This document shows positions 16,136-24,232 of a stretch of 64,000 nt of DNA, in pieces. The DNA lies in contig NZ_LT827010.1 in the NCBI RefSeq assembly GCF_900119315.1, positions 8,612,001 to 8,676,000 of the forward strand, written 5' to 3'. This DNA is from Actinoplanes sp. SE50/110 (GTDB lineage: Bacteria > Actinomycetota > Actinomycetes > Mycobacteriales > Micromonosporaceae). Below the pieces are notes generated by a model, which worked only from the letters and a program-made list of their open reading frames with translations, made no database searches and had not been told where the DNA came from. Made by a program: the position numbers and the translations under genes. Position 1 is the stretch's first letter. Each line of letters opens with the position of its first letter.

Positions 16136-18508
16136 CTATCGGCCGGAACCGTGCCGCGGCGGTTGCGGCCCGCTCCCGGCGGGGGCGGGAGCGAAATTCC
16201 CCTCGACCGTTCGGGACGAAACGCTCTCCGCGAGACGATACGTGTCGCGCCCCGCGTTCTTCGCCGCGTACAGCGCCTCGTCCGCCGCATCGAGCACGCC
16301 CTGGGCGGTGTCCGCATGCTCCGGGAAGACCGCGATGCCGATGGACACGCTGATCGGGATCCGGTCGGCCTGCCCCGGACGCCGTGGGTCGACCACGACC
16401 GGCCGGTCCCGGACCAGGGCGCCGAGCCGCTCCGCCACGATCACTCCGCCGTACGCGTCGGTCTCCGGCAGCAGCACCACGAACTCCTCCCCGCCCTGCC
16501 GGAACGCCACGTCCACCTCGCGCAACCCCATCCGGATCCGCCGCGCGAACTCACCCAGCACCTGATCACCCGCCGGATGCCCGTACGTGTCGTTCACCTC
16601 CTTGAAGTGGTCGAGGTCGAGCGCCAGCACGGTGAGCATCCGCCCGAACCGGCTGGCCCGCTCCACCTCACGCCGCAGCACCTCGCGCAGGTAGCGGTAG
16701 TTCCACAGCCCGGTCAGCGGATCGGTCAGCGACAGCCGCTGCGCCTCCTCGTGCACCCGCACGTTGCGCACCGCCACCCCGGCCTGCCCGGCGAAGGTCC
16801 GGAGAGTCCGCAGGTCCGCATCGTCGAAGGAGGAACTCCCCAGCCGGTCATAGAGGGCCAGCACGCCCAGCGTCCCCGGCCCGGCCTCCGCCTCGTCCAG
16901 CAACATGTCACCCACCGGTGGCGCACAGATGGGCACCGCGAGGTACGACTCGCACACCGGCTCCTCGGCGACCACCGCCACCGGCCCGTCCGGAACGACT
17001 CCCCCGGCCACGTGAGACGCGCCACCCGACGGTGCGTCCGCGGCGTCCGCGGCCCGGCTCGGGCCCCCGGAGGCCCCTCGCAGGGCGACGCCGGAGGCGG
17101 CCACCACGCCCAGCACCCCCCGTGCCGGGGCCAGCCGCCGCTTCACCAGTTCCGCCGGCGGCAGATCCCAGTCCCCGGTCAGCCCGGCGCCGCAGCGGGC
17201 CGTCAGCGACCCGTCCGCCGGATCCACCAGCAGCACCAGTCCGGCCCGGGCTCCGGTGGTGGTCATCGCCGTACGCAGGATCACCGGCAGGATCCGGTCC
17301 AGATCATGGGTGCTGGACAGGGTGTCCCCGAGGATCGCCAGGTGCCGCCGCAGCTGGTCCCGGCTCGCGGTCAGCGCCTGCACGTAGGACTGCAGCTCCC
17401 GGGTCATCCGGTTGAACGTCCCCGCCAGCCGCCCCAACTCATCCGGCCGCGGGATCGGCACCCGGGTGTCCAGGTCCCCGTTGGCCACCCGATCCGCGGC
17501 CCACGCGAGCTCGCCGAGCGGCCGCGTCGTCGACCGCGCCAGCCACCGCGCGGCGATCACCGCCAGCACCGCCGTGACCAACACGATCAGCGGCAGAACG
17601 GCATACCGGAAGCCACTGCGCCCCACCGGGGCACTGAGCAGAAGGGGCAGCGGCTGACCCGCCGCCGGCTCCACCCGCCGGCTCGCGGCCTCCCCCACCG
17701 TCCCGGTCGTCCCGGCTCCGGGCTGCCCGGAGTCGCCCGTCCTTCCCGCTGCGGCACCCGGGCTGCCCCCGGCCGGCAGCCCCGCCTGCGGATCACCACT
17801 CCCGTTGGTCGGTCCAGCCTGCGGATCACCACTCGCCGGGAGCTCGCCGTCACTCTGCCGGGAATCGGTCTCCGGAAGCTTGAGAGCGACGGTGACTCCC
17901 GCGCTCTCCCCCAACCGGCGCAGCAGCTCGGCGTCGACCCGCTGGGCGGCGACCACGGTGATCTCCCCGGCCCGGGCCGATGCGGCCAGCGCGGTGATCG
18001 TCCCGCCGCGCGGCGCGGCGCAGTCCTGCCACCCGACCGGATTCGCGAGCCCGGCGCCGTCCTGAGCGATCACCACCGGCGGCGCCGCGGCTTCCGGTGC
18101 CGCCGCCACCCCGGAGCGCCGGGCCAACCCGATCGGGCCACCCGCACCCCGGGCCGTCGCGCTCGGACCGCCCGGCCCCTCGACGCCCGTCGGGTCACCC
18201 GTCCCCGAGGCCGCCGGGCGCGTGTCATCGACGCGGATGTCCCCGGCCAGACCGCGATCGATCAGCTGGTCGGCGACCGTGGACCGGGACTCCGCCGGCA
18301 CCACCGCCACCGCGTCGGCGGCCGCCTGAAGCTGCCCGCAGATCGCCCCGACAGCGGCCCGGACGGTCGTCACGGCATGGTCGAGGCGCTCGTTCGTCCG
18401 CTCCCGGCCGACCGCGGAGACGGTGAGCGCGACGAAGATGGACCCGAGCAGGACCGGACCGAGCACGACCACCAGGAAGGCGCTGGTGAGCCGGCCACGT
18501 AATGTCAC
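16136..18508 (-). CDS. membrane diguanylate cyclase (sensor-HAMP-GAF-GGDEF)
   Basis: A 790-residue protein that should make cyclic di-GMP. N-terminal membrane segment (about 8-32), a ~300-residue outer sensor region with a Gly/Pro/Asp-rich low-complexity insert, and a second membrane segment (VLPLIVLVTAVLAVIAARWLA). A HAMP domain follows (RPLGELAWAADRVANGDLDTRV), then a GAF domain near 405-590, and a C-terminal GGDEF domain with intact GGEEF near residue 670. An inhibitory RxxD site (REVD) sits five residues before it. No EAL domain. The GTG at 18508 has GGGAGG 5-6 bases upstream. It is divergent from fau. Confidence 0.92.
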   Translation of the reverse strand: MTLRGRLTSAFLVVVLGPVLLGSIFVALTVSAVGRERTNERLDHAVTTVRAAVGAICGQLQAAADAVAVVPAESRSTVADQLIDRGLAGDIRVDDTRPAASGTGDPTGVEGPGGPSATARGAGGPIGLARRSGVAAAPEAAAPPVVIAQDGAGLANPVGWQDCAAPRGGTITALAASARAGEITVVAAQRVDAELLRRLGESAGVTVALKLPETDSRQSDGELPASGDPQAGPTNGSGDPQAGLPAGGSPGAAAGRTGDSGQPGAGTTGTVGEAASRRVEPAAGQPLPLLLSAPVGRSGFRYAVLPLIVLVTAVLAVIAARWLARSTTRPLGELAWAADRVANGDLDTRVPIPRPDELGRLAGTFNRMTRELQSYVQALTASRDQLRRHLAILGDTLSSTHDLDRILPVILRTAMTTTGARAGLVLLVDPADGSLTARCGAGLTGDWDLPPAELVKRRLAPARGVLGVVAASGVALRGASGGPSRAADAADAPSGGASHVAGGVVPDGPVAVVAEEPVCESYLAVPICAPPVGDMLLDEAEAGPGTLGVLALYDRLGSSSFDDADLRTLRTFAGQAGVAVRNVRVHEEAQRLSLTDPLTGLWNYRYLREVLRREVERASRFGRMLTVLALDLDHFKEVNDTYGHPAGDQVLGEFARRIRMGLREVDVAFRQGGEEFVVLLPETDAYGGVIVAERLGALVRDRPVVVDPRRPGQADRIPISVSIGIAVFPEHADTAQGVLDAADEALYAAKNAGRDTYRLAESVSSRTVEGNFAPAPAGSGPQPPRHGSGR

Positions 18509-18589
18509 ACATCCTCCCGGGAGTGGCCCTCTTTGGAGCGATGCTGACATAGTGTGCGCCGTTTGCCGGTTTCCAAAAGGGGGTGTTGC

Positions 18590-19204
18590 ATGTCGGATTT
18601 AGCCGGTCCTGCGGAAAAATCACCCTTTGACAAGATCACTCTGCGCACACAACTACTCACCGCACGTCGATCACGATCGGCCGCCGACCGAGCCGTCGCC
18701 GCCACCCAACTTCACGATCACATTCTTGCCCTGGTACGGCGCGCCACCCCCCGAACCATCGCCGCGTATGTCCCGTCGGGCCCGGAGCCCGGCGGCCCCA
18801 CCCTGCCCGACCTGCTGCGGGCCGCCCTCCCGCCCGGCGGCCGCCTGCTCCTGCCCGTCCTGCTGCCCGACAACGATCTCGACTGGGCGGAGTACACCGG
18901 CTCCCTAACCCCCGCCTCGCGCGGCCTGCACGAGCCCACCGGCCCACGCCTGGGCGTCACCGCGCTCACCTCGGCCGACCTCATCCTCGTTCCGGCCCTC
19001 GCCGTGGGCCGCGACGGCATTCGCATGGGTCGCGGGGGTGGCTCCTACGACCGCGCGCTGTCCCGCCTGCCCTCCCCGGGCCCGCTGGTGGTGGCTCTGC
19101 TCCACGACGGCGAAATCCTCGACCGGGTCCCGTCCGAGCCCCACGACCGCCCGGTCCACGGCGTGCTCACCCCGTCCGCCGGCTTCATCGCCTGCCCGGC
19201 CTGA
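18590..19204 (+). CDS. fau: 5-formyltetrahydrofolate cyclo-ligase
   Basis: Converts 5-formyl-THF to 5,10-methenyl-THF with ATP. The 204-residue product carries an N-terminal LRTQLLTARRSRS, the substrate-site region AYVPSGPEPG, and the C-terminal ATP-binding motif GRGGGSYDRAL. The ATG at 18590 has AAGGGGG about 7 bases upstream, so the longer frame to 18554 is unlikely. It sits next to ruc, as Rv0992c does to Rv0991c in M. tuberculosis. Confidence 0.94.
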   Translation: MSDLAGPAEKSPFDKITLRTQLLTARRSRSAADRAVAATQLHDHILALVRRATPRTIAAYVPSGPEPGGPTLPDLLRAALPPGGRLLLPVLLPDNDLDWAEYTGSLTPASRGLHEPTGPRLGVTALTSADLILVPALAVGRDGIRMGRGGGSYDRALSRLPSPGPLVVALLHDGEILDRVPSEPHDRPVHGVLTPSAGFIACPA

Positions 19205-19338
19205 GAGGTCCGGGCCGCTGGCGCCCGCCGCTGAGCGGGGCGTCCGAGCCGTCGGGTCGCCTACTTCGTCACATCCGGCGGCGCGCCGGGCCTCAGACCC
19301 GGCCCGGAGTGGACGAATTGACCTCCGATGCCGCAACA

Positions 19339-19365
19339 TTGGCACTCGGAGTTGGCGAGTGCCAG
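19339..19365 (+). promoter_or_regulatory. CIRCE operator (HrcA site) upstream of ruc
   Basis: TTGGCACTC, nine bases, then GAGTGCCAG. This is the inverted repeat recognised by the heat-shock repressor HrcA (consensus TTAGCACTC-N9-GAGTGCTAA). The symmetric core extends to 9-base arms (19340-19348/19356-19364). It ends 23 bases before the GTG of the FmdB/Ruc gene, so it should repress that gene. A TTGACC hexamer at 19318-19323 may be its -35. Confidence 0.88.
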
Positions 19366-19388
19366 CAGCCGACAGATCCGGAGGAGCC

Positions 19389-19745
19389 GTGCCTACCTAC
19401 CAGTACGCCTGCACCGAGTGCGGTGAGCAGCTCGAAGCCGTTCAGTCGTTCTCCGACCCGGCGCTGACCGAATGCCCGAACTGCCACGGCAAGCTCCGTA
19501 AGGTGTTCAACTCGGTCGGCATCGTCTTCAAGGGCTCCGGCTTCTACCGCAACGACTCCCGGTCGGGCAGCGTCAGCGCCGAGAAGTCGGGCGGCTCCGG
19601 CGACACCGCGAAGGACACCTCCACCAAGTCGGAGAGCACCTCGACCGCCGCCGCGCCGGCCACCACGACCACGAGCAGCGCCCCGTCGACATCCTCGTCG
19701 ACCACCAGCTCCTCGTCCGGCGCGAAGGCCGCCGCCGCCTCCTGA
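19389..19745 (+). CDS. ruc: FmdB-family zinc-ribbon chaperone, Ruc-like
   Basis: A 118-residue protein. An N-terminal zinc ribbon (residues 1-55; CTEC...CPNC) and the very conserved LRKVFNSVGIVFKGSGFYRNDSR are followed by a ~60-residue Ser/Thr/Ala-rich disordered tail. From memory it is closely similar to M. tuberculosis Rv0991c (Ruc), a redox-regulated, partly disordered chaperone induced by heat and oxidants. The CIRCE site just upstream and the fau neighbour support orthology. GTG at 19389 with GGAGGAG upstream. The tail is shorter on charge and richer in Ser/Thr than I recall for Rv0991c, so chaperone activity is an inference. Confidence 0.88.
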   Translation: MPTYQYACTECGEQLEAVQSFSDPALTECPNCHGKLRKVFNSVGIVFKGSGFYRNDSRSGSVSAEKSGGSGDTAKDTSTKSESTSTAAAPATTTTSSAPSTSSSTTSSSSGAKAAAAS

Positions 19746-19760
19746 TCCACCGAACCATCC

Positions 19761-19788
19761 GAAGGGCGTGCCACCCGGCGCGCCCTTC
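19761..19788 (+). terminator. hairpin after ruc
   Basis: A 12-bp stem (19761-19772 with 19777-19788, one G-U pair) around the loop ACCC, 15 bases after the ruc stop. No long T-tract. Confidence 0.85.
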
Positions 19789-20021
19789 GCCATGTGCGCC
19801 GCCGCCGGTCATCCGCGCGGCCTTCCGAACGCTCTCCAGTTGTCAAGCGACACCGCGTCAGGCCCGCCTCCTCCTGCCGCGGCCCCACACTAAACCGGCC
19901 CACCGACATTTCTCCGGTCGTCCACAGTGCGGGGTTGTCCACAGGCCTGGCGGCAGCCGGGCCGGAAATCGCCTAGCGTCGCCCGCCGGAACACCCGCGA
20001 CCGGTGACGGAGGGCACGACG

Positions 20022-20528
20022 ATGGGCAGATCCCGGGAACGTCTGGATCCGGTGCGCTGGCGTGCGCCGGGCCGTGGCTCCCTGCTGCGACTCACCGTGA
20101 TCACCGCATTGCTCGCCACGGCAGCGGCAGCGGTCCTGGTCTGGTCGCGTTCCCCGGGGACGTCCTGCACGACCGCGGGCCCGGCACCGGCGAAACGATC
20201 GAGCAGCCCCCGAGCTCCGGTCCGCCCCTCCGCCTCCCCGGCCCCGCAAGGCAGGCCACCGATCCCGGACGGCACCGTCGGCGTACCGGTGCGACTGGCC
20301 GACCCGACCGCCCTGGCCCTGGTTCACCCCGGCAACCGGGTCGACCTCATCCGCCTGGGTGACCGGGCGGACGGCACCCCGATCGCCAGCGCCGCCTTGG
20401 TCCTCGACGTGACCGGCGCCGATGACCCGGCAAGCGGCGGTCTCCTGCTGGCGCTCGGCCCGGCTCAGGCGCAGCGGGCGCTCACTCCACCGGGCAGCGG
20501 CTTCGCCATCCTGATCCGGCCCGGCTGA
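20022..20528 (+). CDS. SAF/CpaB-like membrane-anchored protein
   Basis: A 168-residue protein with one N-terminal membrane segment (LTVITALLATAAAAVLVW, about 26-43), a Pro/Ser-rich linker, and a C-terminal domain (about 85-168). The C-terminal pattern VGVPVRLADPTALALVHPGNRVDLIRL...GGLLLALGPAQAQRAL resembles the RcpC/CpaB domain of Flp pilus assembly proteins. No pilus gene is nearby. The ATG at 20022 with GGAGGG upstream is preferred over GTG 20004. The fold assignment is tentative. Confidence 0.7.
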   Translation: MGRSRERLDPVRWRAPGRGSLLRLTVITALLATAAAAVLVWSRSPGTSCTTAGPAPAKRSSSPRAPVRPSASPAPQGRPPIPDGTVGVPVRLADPTALALVHPGNRVDLIRLGDRADGTPIASAALVLDVTGADDPASGGLLLALGPAQAQRALTPPGSGFAILIRPG

Positions 20529-20535
20529 CCGCCGC

Positions 20536-20635
20536 CGTCGAAGGACCGGCTCAGCGCCACCGTCGAAGGACCGGCTCAGCGCCACCGTCGAAGGACCGGC
20601 TCAGCGCCACCGTCGAAGGACCGGCTCAGCGCCAC
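20536..20635. repeat. 25-bp tandem repeat, four copies
   Basis: Four exact 25-base units starting at 20536, 20561, 20586 and 20611 (unit begins CGTCGAAGGACCGGCTCAGC). They follow the stop of the CpaB-like gene by 8 bases and are intergenic. A further partial unit with changes follows. Function unknown; a recent slippage array is the simplest reading. Confidence 0.92.
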
Positions 20636-20665
20636 CGCGGAGGAATCCGGACAGCCGGATCCGCA

Positions 20666-20689
20666 CCTCCCCGGCGGTCGCCGGGGAGG
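20666..20689 (-). terminator. GC-rich hairpin downstream of the 59-aa gene
   Basis: Arms 20666-20676 and 20679-20689 are perfect complements. It lies about 40 bases past the stop of the minus-strand small gene at 20732 and could also stop leftward or rightward transcription. Confidence 0.65.
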
Positions 20690-20731
20690 AGGGCGTCAGG
20701 ACCCGTCGACGTACCGCCACGGGGTCGAAAA

Positions 20732-20911
20732 TCAATCCCAGTGCGGCGGACGATCGTCGAGCAGGCGATCGTCGTTGGAGTAGTCACGCTCGCCCCAGCC
20801 ACGCTCGGTGTCGTCCCGAGTCTGGTCGGGCAGCAGCGGAGCCTCCTCCGACTCGAAGTCCACCACCCGCTCGGCGTCACCGTCCCGCTCGGGGCCGTCC
20901 AGGATGTCCAC
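20732..20911 (-). CDS. conserved small acidic actinobacterial protein (59 aa)
   Basis: A GTG at 20911 opens a 59-residue frame: VDILDGPERDGDAERVVDF, an acidic middle, then RGWGERDYSNDDRLLDDRPPHWD. The ending DRPPHW preceded by GWGE is, from memory, typical of a small conserved protein found across Actinobacteria; its function is unknown. No cysteines or membrane segment. It is divergent from the gene at 20976, with only ~65 bases between starts. Confidence 0.75.
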   Translation of the reverse strand: MDILDGPERDGDAERVVDFESEEAPLLPDQTRDDTERGWGERDYSNDDRLLDDRPPHWD

Positions 20912-20975
20912 GTCTAGAAGGGTAAGCCGACATCGCTTCGGCCGTCGTCCCCCTCCGGCTGTACCGTCGGTGAAC

Positions 20976-21296
20976 GTGAGTTCCCCCGACGACGACGCGT
21001 TCTGGCAGCGGCCCGATCCGGGCGCCCCCTCGCTCAGCGGGCCGCCTCAGCAACGGCCGGCCACGCCCGCGGAACCGGACTATCCGGGCCCGCCGCGCGC
21101 CGACCCGCCGCCCCCGCACTGGCGGCCGCCGACCATCGCCACGCCGCCCCCGCCACGCGCCATGCCGGCTCAGGACATGGACGCCATCGACGAGGCGGAG
21201 GGTGCCGCGCGGACCGTGACGTACGGGGTCGGCCTGGTCGCCGGCGCCATCGCCCTGATCCTGATGTGCCTGCTCTGCGGCCGCGCCCTGCTGTGA
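20976..21296 (+). CDS. Pro-rich protein with C-terminal membrane anchor
   Basis: A 106-residue protein. The first ~70 residues are Pro/Asp/Arg-rich and presumably disordered (starting VSSPDDDAFWQRPDPG), followed by one membrane segment (TYGVGLVAGAIALILMCLLCGRALL) at the C-terminus. A tail-anchored topology with the N-terminus in the cytoplasm is likely. No known domain. GTG at 20976; another in-frame GTG at 20970. Confidence 0.7.
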   Translation: MSSPDDDAFWQRPDPGAPSLSGPPQQRPATPAEPDYPGPPRADPPPPHWRPPTIATPPPPRAMPAQDMDAIDEAEGAARTVTYGVGLVAGAIALILMCLLCGRALL

Positions 21297-21342
21297 GAAC
21301 CCGCTGCCGGAACGCCACCGCCCGGCAGCGGAACGCCCCGGA

Positions 21343-21816
21343 TCAGTAACTGCCCCACACCGCGGTGGCCCCCGAGTCACCGGTCTTGAAGATGTAGTAC
21401 CCGCTGCCCACCGCCAGCGCGAGGATCACCACGGCGAACGCCGCGTTCGCCACCAGCGGCAGCCGGCGCCCACCCCGGTAGGTCAGACCCACCAGCACCA
21501 GGCTCACCACGCCGAGACCCAGGGCGAACCAGAGCGTCATCGACCCGTAGTCCATATGATCGTTGAGGATCTCCAGGCCCTTGCCCTTGAGACCGTGCGA
21601 CGCCAGCCGGTCGTACAGCTTCTCACCGGATTCCTTGGCGACGAACGTGGAGAGCGGCGCGACCACCGCGAGGATCGCGACCGCCCACCCGAGCCGTGGC
21701 CGCCACGCCGCGGCGAGCGCGTAGACGACCGCGCCGAGGGCGAGCAGCGGCACGAACACCACGGCGGCGTGCAGCACGAGAGCATGGACGGGTAAGCCGT
21801 TGACCTGGTCGAACAC
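21343..21816 (-). CDS. DUF2231 family membrane protein
   Basis: A 157-residue protein with four predicted membrane segments. The N-terminus reads FDQVNGLPVHALVLHAAVVFVPLLALGA, the DUF2231 signature, with conserved His residues in or near the first membrane segment that could bind a metal or haem (inference). The GTG at 21816 follows AGGAGG closely. It is divergent from the Fur-family gene at 21984. Confidence 0.85.
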   Translation of the reverse strand: MFDQVNGLPVHALVLHAAVVFVPLLALGAVVYALAAAWRPRLGWAVAILAVVAPLSTFVAKESGEKLYDRLASHGLKGKGLEILNDHMDYGSMTLWFALGLGVVSLVLVGLTYRGGRRLPLVANAAFAVVILALAVGSGYYIFKTGDSGATAVWGSY

Positions 21817-21850
21817 TTTTCCTCCTGGGTCCGGGGTGATCGCTAGCTTA

Positions 21851-21876
21851 GGGATGTCTGACGACGCAAACATCCC
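21851..21876. promoter_or_regulatory. inverted repeat between DUF2231 and fur genes
   Basis: GGGATGT, twelve bases, ACATCCC. The 7-base arms lie within the divergent promoter region, 35 bases upstream of the DUF2231 start. It is a candidate operator; the binding protein is unknown, and the neighbouring Fur protein is only one possibility because the arms do not resemble a classic Fur box. Confidence 0.35.
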
Positions 21877-21983
21877 CCCAGCAGCATTTACCGCGGAAAT
21901 CCGTGTTCGGTTCAGTCAGTTACCAGGACATCTGTGACTTCTCTCAGGTTGGGGAAACCGCGCGGCCGTGTTGTCATGGACCA

Positions 21984-22415
21984 ATGTCCACCGGTGAAGA
22001 GCTGCTGCGCACGCATGGCCTGCGGGTCACCCGCCCTCGGCTGGCCGTGCTCGAGGTGTTGACCGGCGGCGGCCACCTCGAGGTGGACGACATCGCCAGG
22101 CAGGTGCGCACCCGGCTCGACTCGGTCTCCACCCAGGCGGTCTACGACGTGCTGGGCGCTCTGTCCCGGGCCGGCCTGGCCCGGCGGATCGAGCCGGCCG
22201 GCAGCCCGGCCCGCTACGAGGCGCGGGCCGGCGACAACCATCACCACATCGTCTGCCGCGGTTGCGGCGCGATCGCCGACGTCGACTGCGCGGTCGGCGA
22301 GCGTCCATGCCTGACGCCGAGCGACAACCACGGCTTCAGCCTCGACGAGGCCGAGGTGACGTTCTGGGGTTTGTGCCCGGACTGCCAGGCGCGCCGGCTC
22401 GCCGAGACCGCATGA
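21984..22415 (+). CDS. Fur-family metal/peroxide regulator
   Basis: A 143-residue repressor. Winged-helix DNA-binding domain at 1-80 (GLRVTRPRLAVLEVL...STQAVYDVLGALSRAGLARRIEP). The metal-binding region has DNHHHIVCRGCG and a C-terminal CPDCQ, i.e. two CxxC pairs for structural zinc plus the His cluster for the sensing site. The overall pattern is FurA/PerR-like rather than Zur-like, but there is no katG beside it. The gene ahead (DUF2231) is divergent, and an MpaB-type oxygenase follows 7 bases after its stop, probably in the same transcript. Confidence 0.9.
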   Translation: MSTGEELLRTHGLRVTRPRLAVLEVLTGGGHLEVDDIARQVRTRLDSVSTQAVYDVLGALSRAGLARRIEPAGSPARYEARAGDNHHHIVCRGCGAIADVDCAVGERPCLTPSDNHGFSLDEAEVTFWGLCPDCQARRLAETA

Positions 22416-22422
22416 TGCCTGG

Positions 22423-23319
22423 ATGAGCCGATCGCGTGATGCCCGGGTACCCGGTGACCGTGATGACCGGACACCCGGCGATATGGGACTTTTCGGACCT
22501 GATTCGGTCACCTGGAAACTGCATCGGGAGCCGATCCTGATGCTGGGCGGGCTGCGCTCGCTCTACATGCAGGCGCTGCACCCGCGCGCGGTGGCCGGCG
22601 TCGCCCAGAACTCCGGCTACCGCACGGACATGTGGGGCCGCCTGATCCGCACGTCCGGTTACGTCGCCACGGTGATCTACGGCAGCACGGCCGAGGTGAC
22701 CGAGGCGAGCGCCCGGCTGCGACGGTTGCATGCCGGGATGCGCGGGGTCGACCCGCGTACCGGCGAGTCGTTCCGGATCGATGATCCGGATCTGTTGCGC
22801 TGGGTGCACGTGGCCGAGGTCGAGTCGTTCCTGACCACCGCGCTGCGGGCCGGGGTGCGGCTCACCCCGGACGAGATCGACGCGTACTACACCGAGCAGT
22901 TGCGGGCCGCCGCGCTGGTCGGCCTGGACCCGGCGACCGTGCCGGGCACCGCCGCCGAGGTCGCCGACTTCTATGCGGCGATCCGCCCGGAACTGGGCCT
23001 GACCAGGGATGGCGCGGAGGCCGCGATGCTTCTGACCGTCCCGCCGATCCCGGACAGCTGGGGCAACCGGGCGGTGCGGCTCGGCCTCACCCTCGGCCCG
23101 ACCCGCTGGGCCTATCTGAGCCTGGCGAGCACGGCGATCGGCCTGCTCCCACCCTGGGCGCGCAGGTTGTACGGCGCGCCCGGCTGGCCGGTCACCGACC
23201 TGGCCGCCGGCCTGTCCGCCCGCGGCCTGCGCACCCTGCTCGCCGGAGTGCTGGCGGTGCTCCCGGACGAATACCGGATCTCCCCCGCCCAGCGGGCCGC
23301 CCTGCAACGCGTCGGCTAG
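22423..23319 (+). CDS. MpaB-family oxygenase (DUF2236)
   Basis: A 298-residue protein of the latex-clearing-protein/MpaB superfamily, whose studied members bind haem b. The conserved SVTWKLHREPILMLGGLRSLYMQALHP and WVHVAEVESFL segments are present with the family's His residues (LHP; WVH). Substrate unknown. ATG at 22423. Co-location with the Fur-type regulator suggests control by iron or oxidative stress (inference). Confidence 0.88.
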   Translation: MSRSRDARVPGDRDDRTPGDMGLFGPDSVTWKLHREPILMLGGLRSLYMQALHPRAVAGVAQNSGYRTDMWGRLIRTSGYVATVIYGSTAEVTEASARLRRLHAGMRGVDPRTGESFRIDDPDLLRWVHVAEVESFLTTALRAGVRLTPDEIDAYYTEQLRAAALVGLDPATVPGTAAEVADFYAAIRPELGLTRDGAEAAMLLTVPPIPDSWGNRAVRLGLTLGPTRWAYLSLASTAIGLLPPWARRLYGAPGWPVTDLAAGLSARGLRTLLAGVLAVLPDEYRISPAQRAALQRVG

Positions 23320-24197
23320 GCGGCGCCCAGGTGCTCGACGGCGGCCCACGGCTCCTTGGCCGCCACCTGCGCCCCGGCCGGGCACACCTTGCGGAAGTCG
23401 CACCACCCGCAGAGTGACCCGGGGTTGGTCGGGAACACCTCGTCCGGATCGGCCCCGGCGGCCACCGCCTTCTCCGCGGTCATGATGTCCTGCGCGGTCT
23501 CCTCGGCCCGCCGGACCTGCCGGGCCAGCGACTCGTCGGTGTGCTCGTGCGCGGCGATCGTCCCGGTCGGCAGGTGGTGCAGCTCCACCCGGTAGCAGGG
23601 GCGGCGGAAGACCCGTTGCGCCGCATACGCGTACAGCGCCAGGGCCTGGGATCCGCGCGCGTCGTCGGCGTCCAGCCCGGTGCGCCCGGTCTTGTAGTCG
23701 ACGATCACCGCCTCCGGCCCCTGCTCACCGGCCCGGGCGTCGATCCGGTCGGCCCGCCCGTTCAGCGCGAGCACCGCGGTTTTGGCGGCGACCACCCGCT
23801 CGACGCCGAGCGGCTCGTCCTCCGGGTCCAGGGTGGCGACGTAGCTCTCCAGCCAGGTCAGCGCCTTGCGGTACGCGGCGCGCTCCAGCTCGGTGTCCCG
23901 GTAGCCCTCCCGGACCCAGGTGCTTTTCAGCAGGGTGGGCAGGACGTCCGGCTCGCGGCGCTCGGCGGGCAGGGCATACCAGTTCTTCAGCGCGGTGTGC
24001 ACGCTGGCGCCCAGCGAGTTGTGCGCCCAGGGCGGTCCCTTGGGCGGCGAGGGGCGATCGACGTACGAATATCGATATCGTCGTGGGCAGTCGAGGTATG
24101 CCCCGAGCTTGCTCGGGGTGCAGACGAACAGGCGCTCGGGCATGCCGGCGAAGCCGAGCTGCTCGGGGACGGCGGCGCGATTCCTGGTGGGGGGCAC
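23316..24197 (-). CDS. RecB-like PD-(D/E)XK nuclease with predicted Fe-S cluster
   Basis: A 293-residue stand-alone nuclease domain. The active site is visible: GRADRID, then EAVIVDYKTGR (the D..xK pair), with a QALALYAYA helix. One cysteine lies near the N-terminus (YLDCPRRYRYSYVD) and three in a C-terminal cluster (LCGWCDFRKVCPAG). This is the AddB/Cas4/Dna2 arrangement that holds a 4Fe-4S cluster. No helicase domain and no Cas genes are present. GTG at 24197; an ATG about 18 codons downstream (MPERLFVCTPSK) is possible. Confidence 0.87.
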   Translation of the reverse strand: MPPTRNRAAVPEQLGFAGMPERLFVCTPSKLGAYLDCPRRYRYSYVDRPSPPKGPPWAHNSLGASVHTALKNWYALPAERREPDVLPTLLKSTWVREGYRDTELERAAYRKALTWLESYVATLDPEDEPLGVERVVAAKTAVLALNGRADRIDARAGEQGPEAVIVDYKTGRTGLDADDARGSQALALYAYAAQRVFRRPCYRVELHHLPTGTIAAHEHTDESLARQVRRAEETAQDIMTAEKAVAAGADPDEVFPTNPGSLCGWCDFRKVCPAGAQVAAKEPWAAVEHLGAA

Positions 24198-24232
24198 GGG
24201 ACAATCCTGCCAGCACCCTCCGACAGGAATCG

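Noticed and set aside
16019..18502. 827-codon plus-strand frame opposite the diguanylate cyclase
   Set aside because: Composition is Arg/Pro/His-rich and it mirrors the GGDEF protein on the other strand, where HAMP, GAF and GGEEF motifs are clear.
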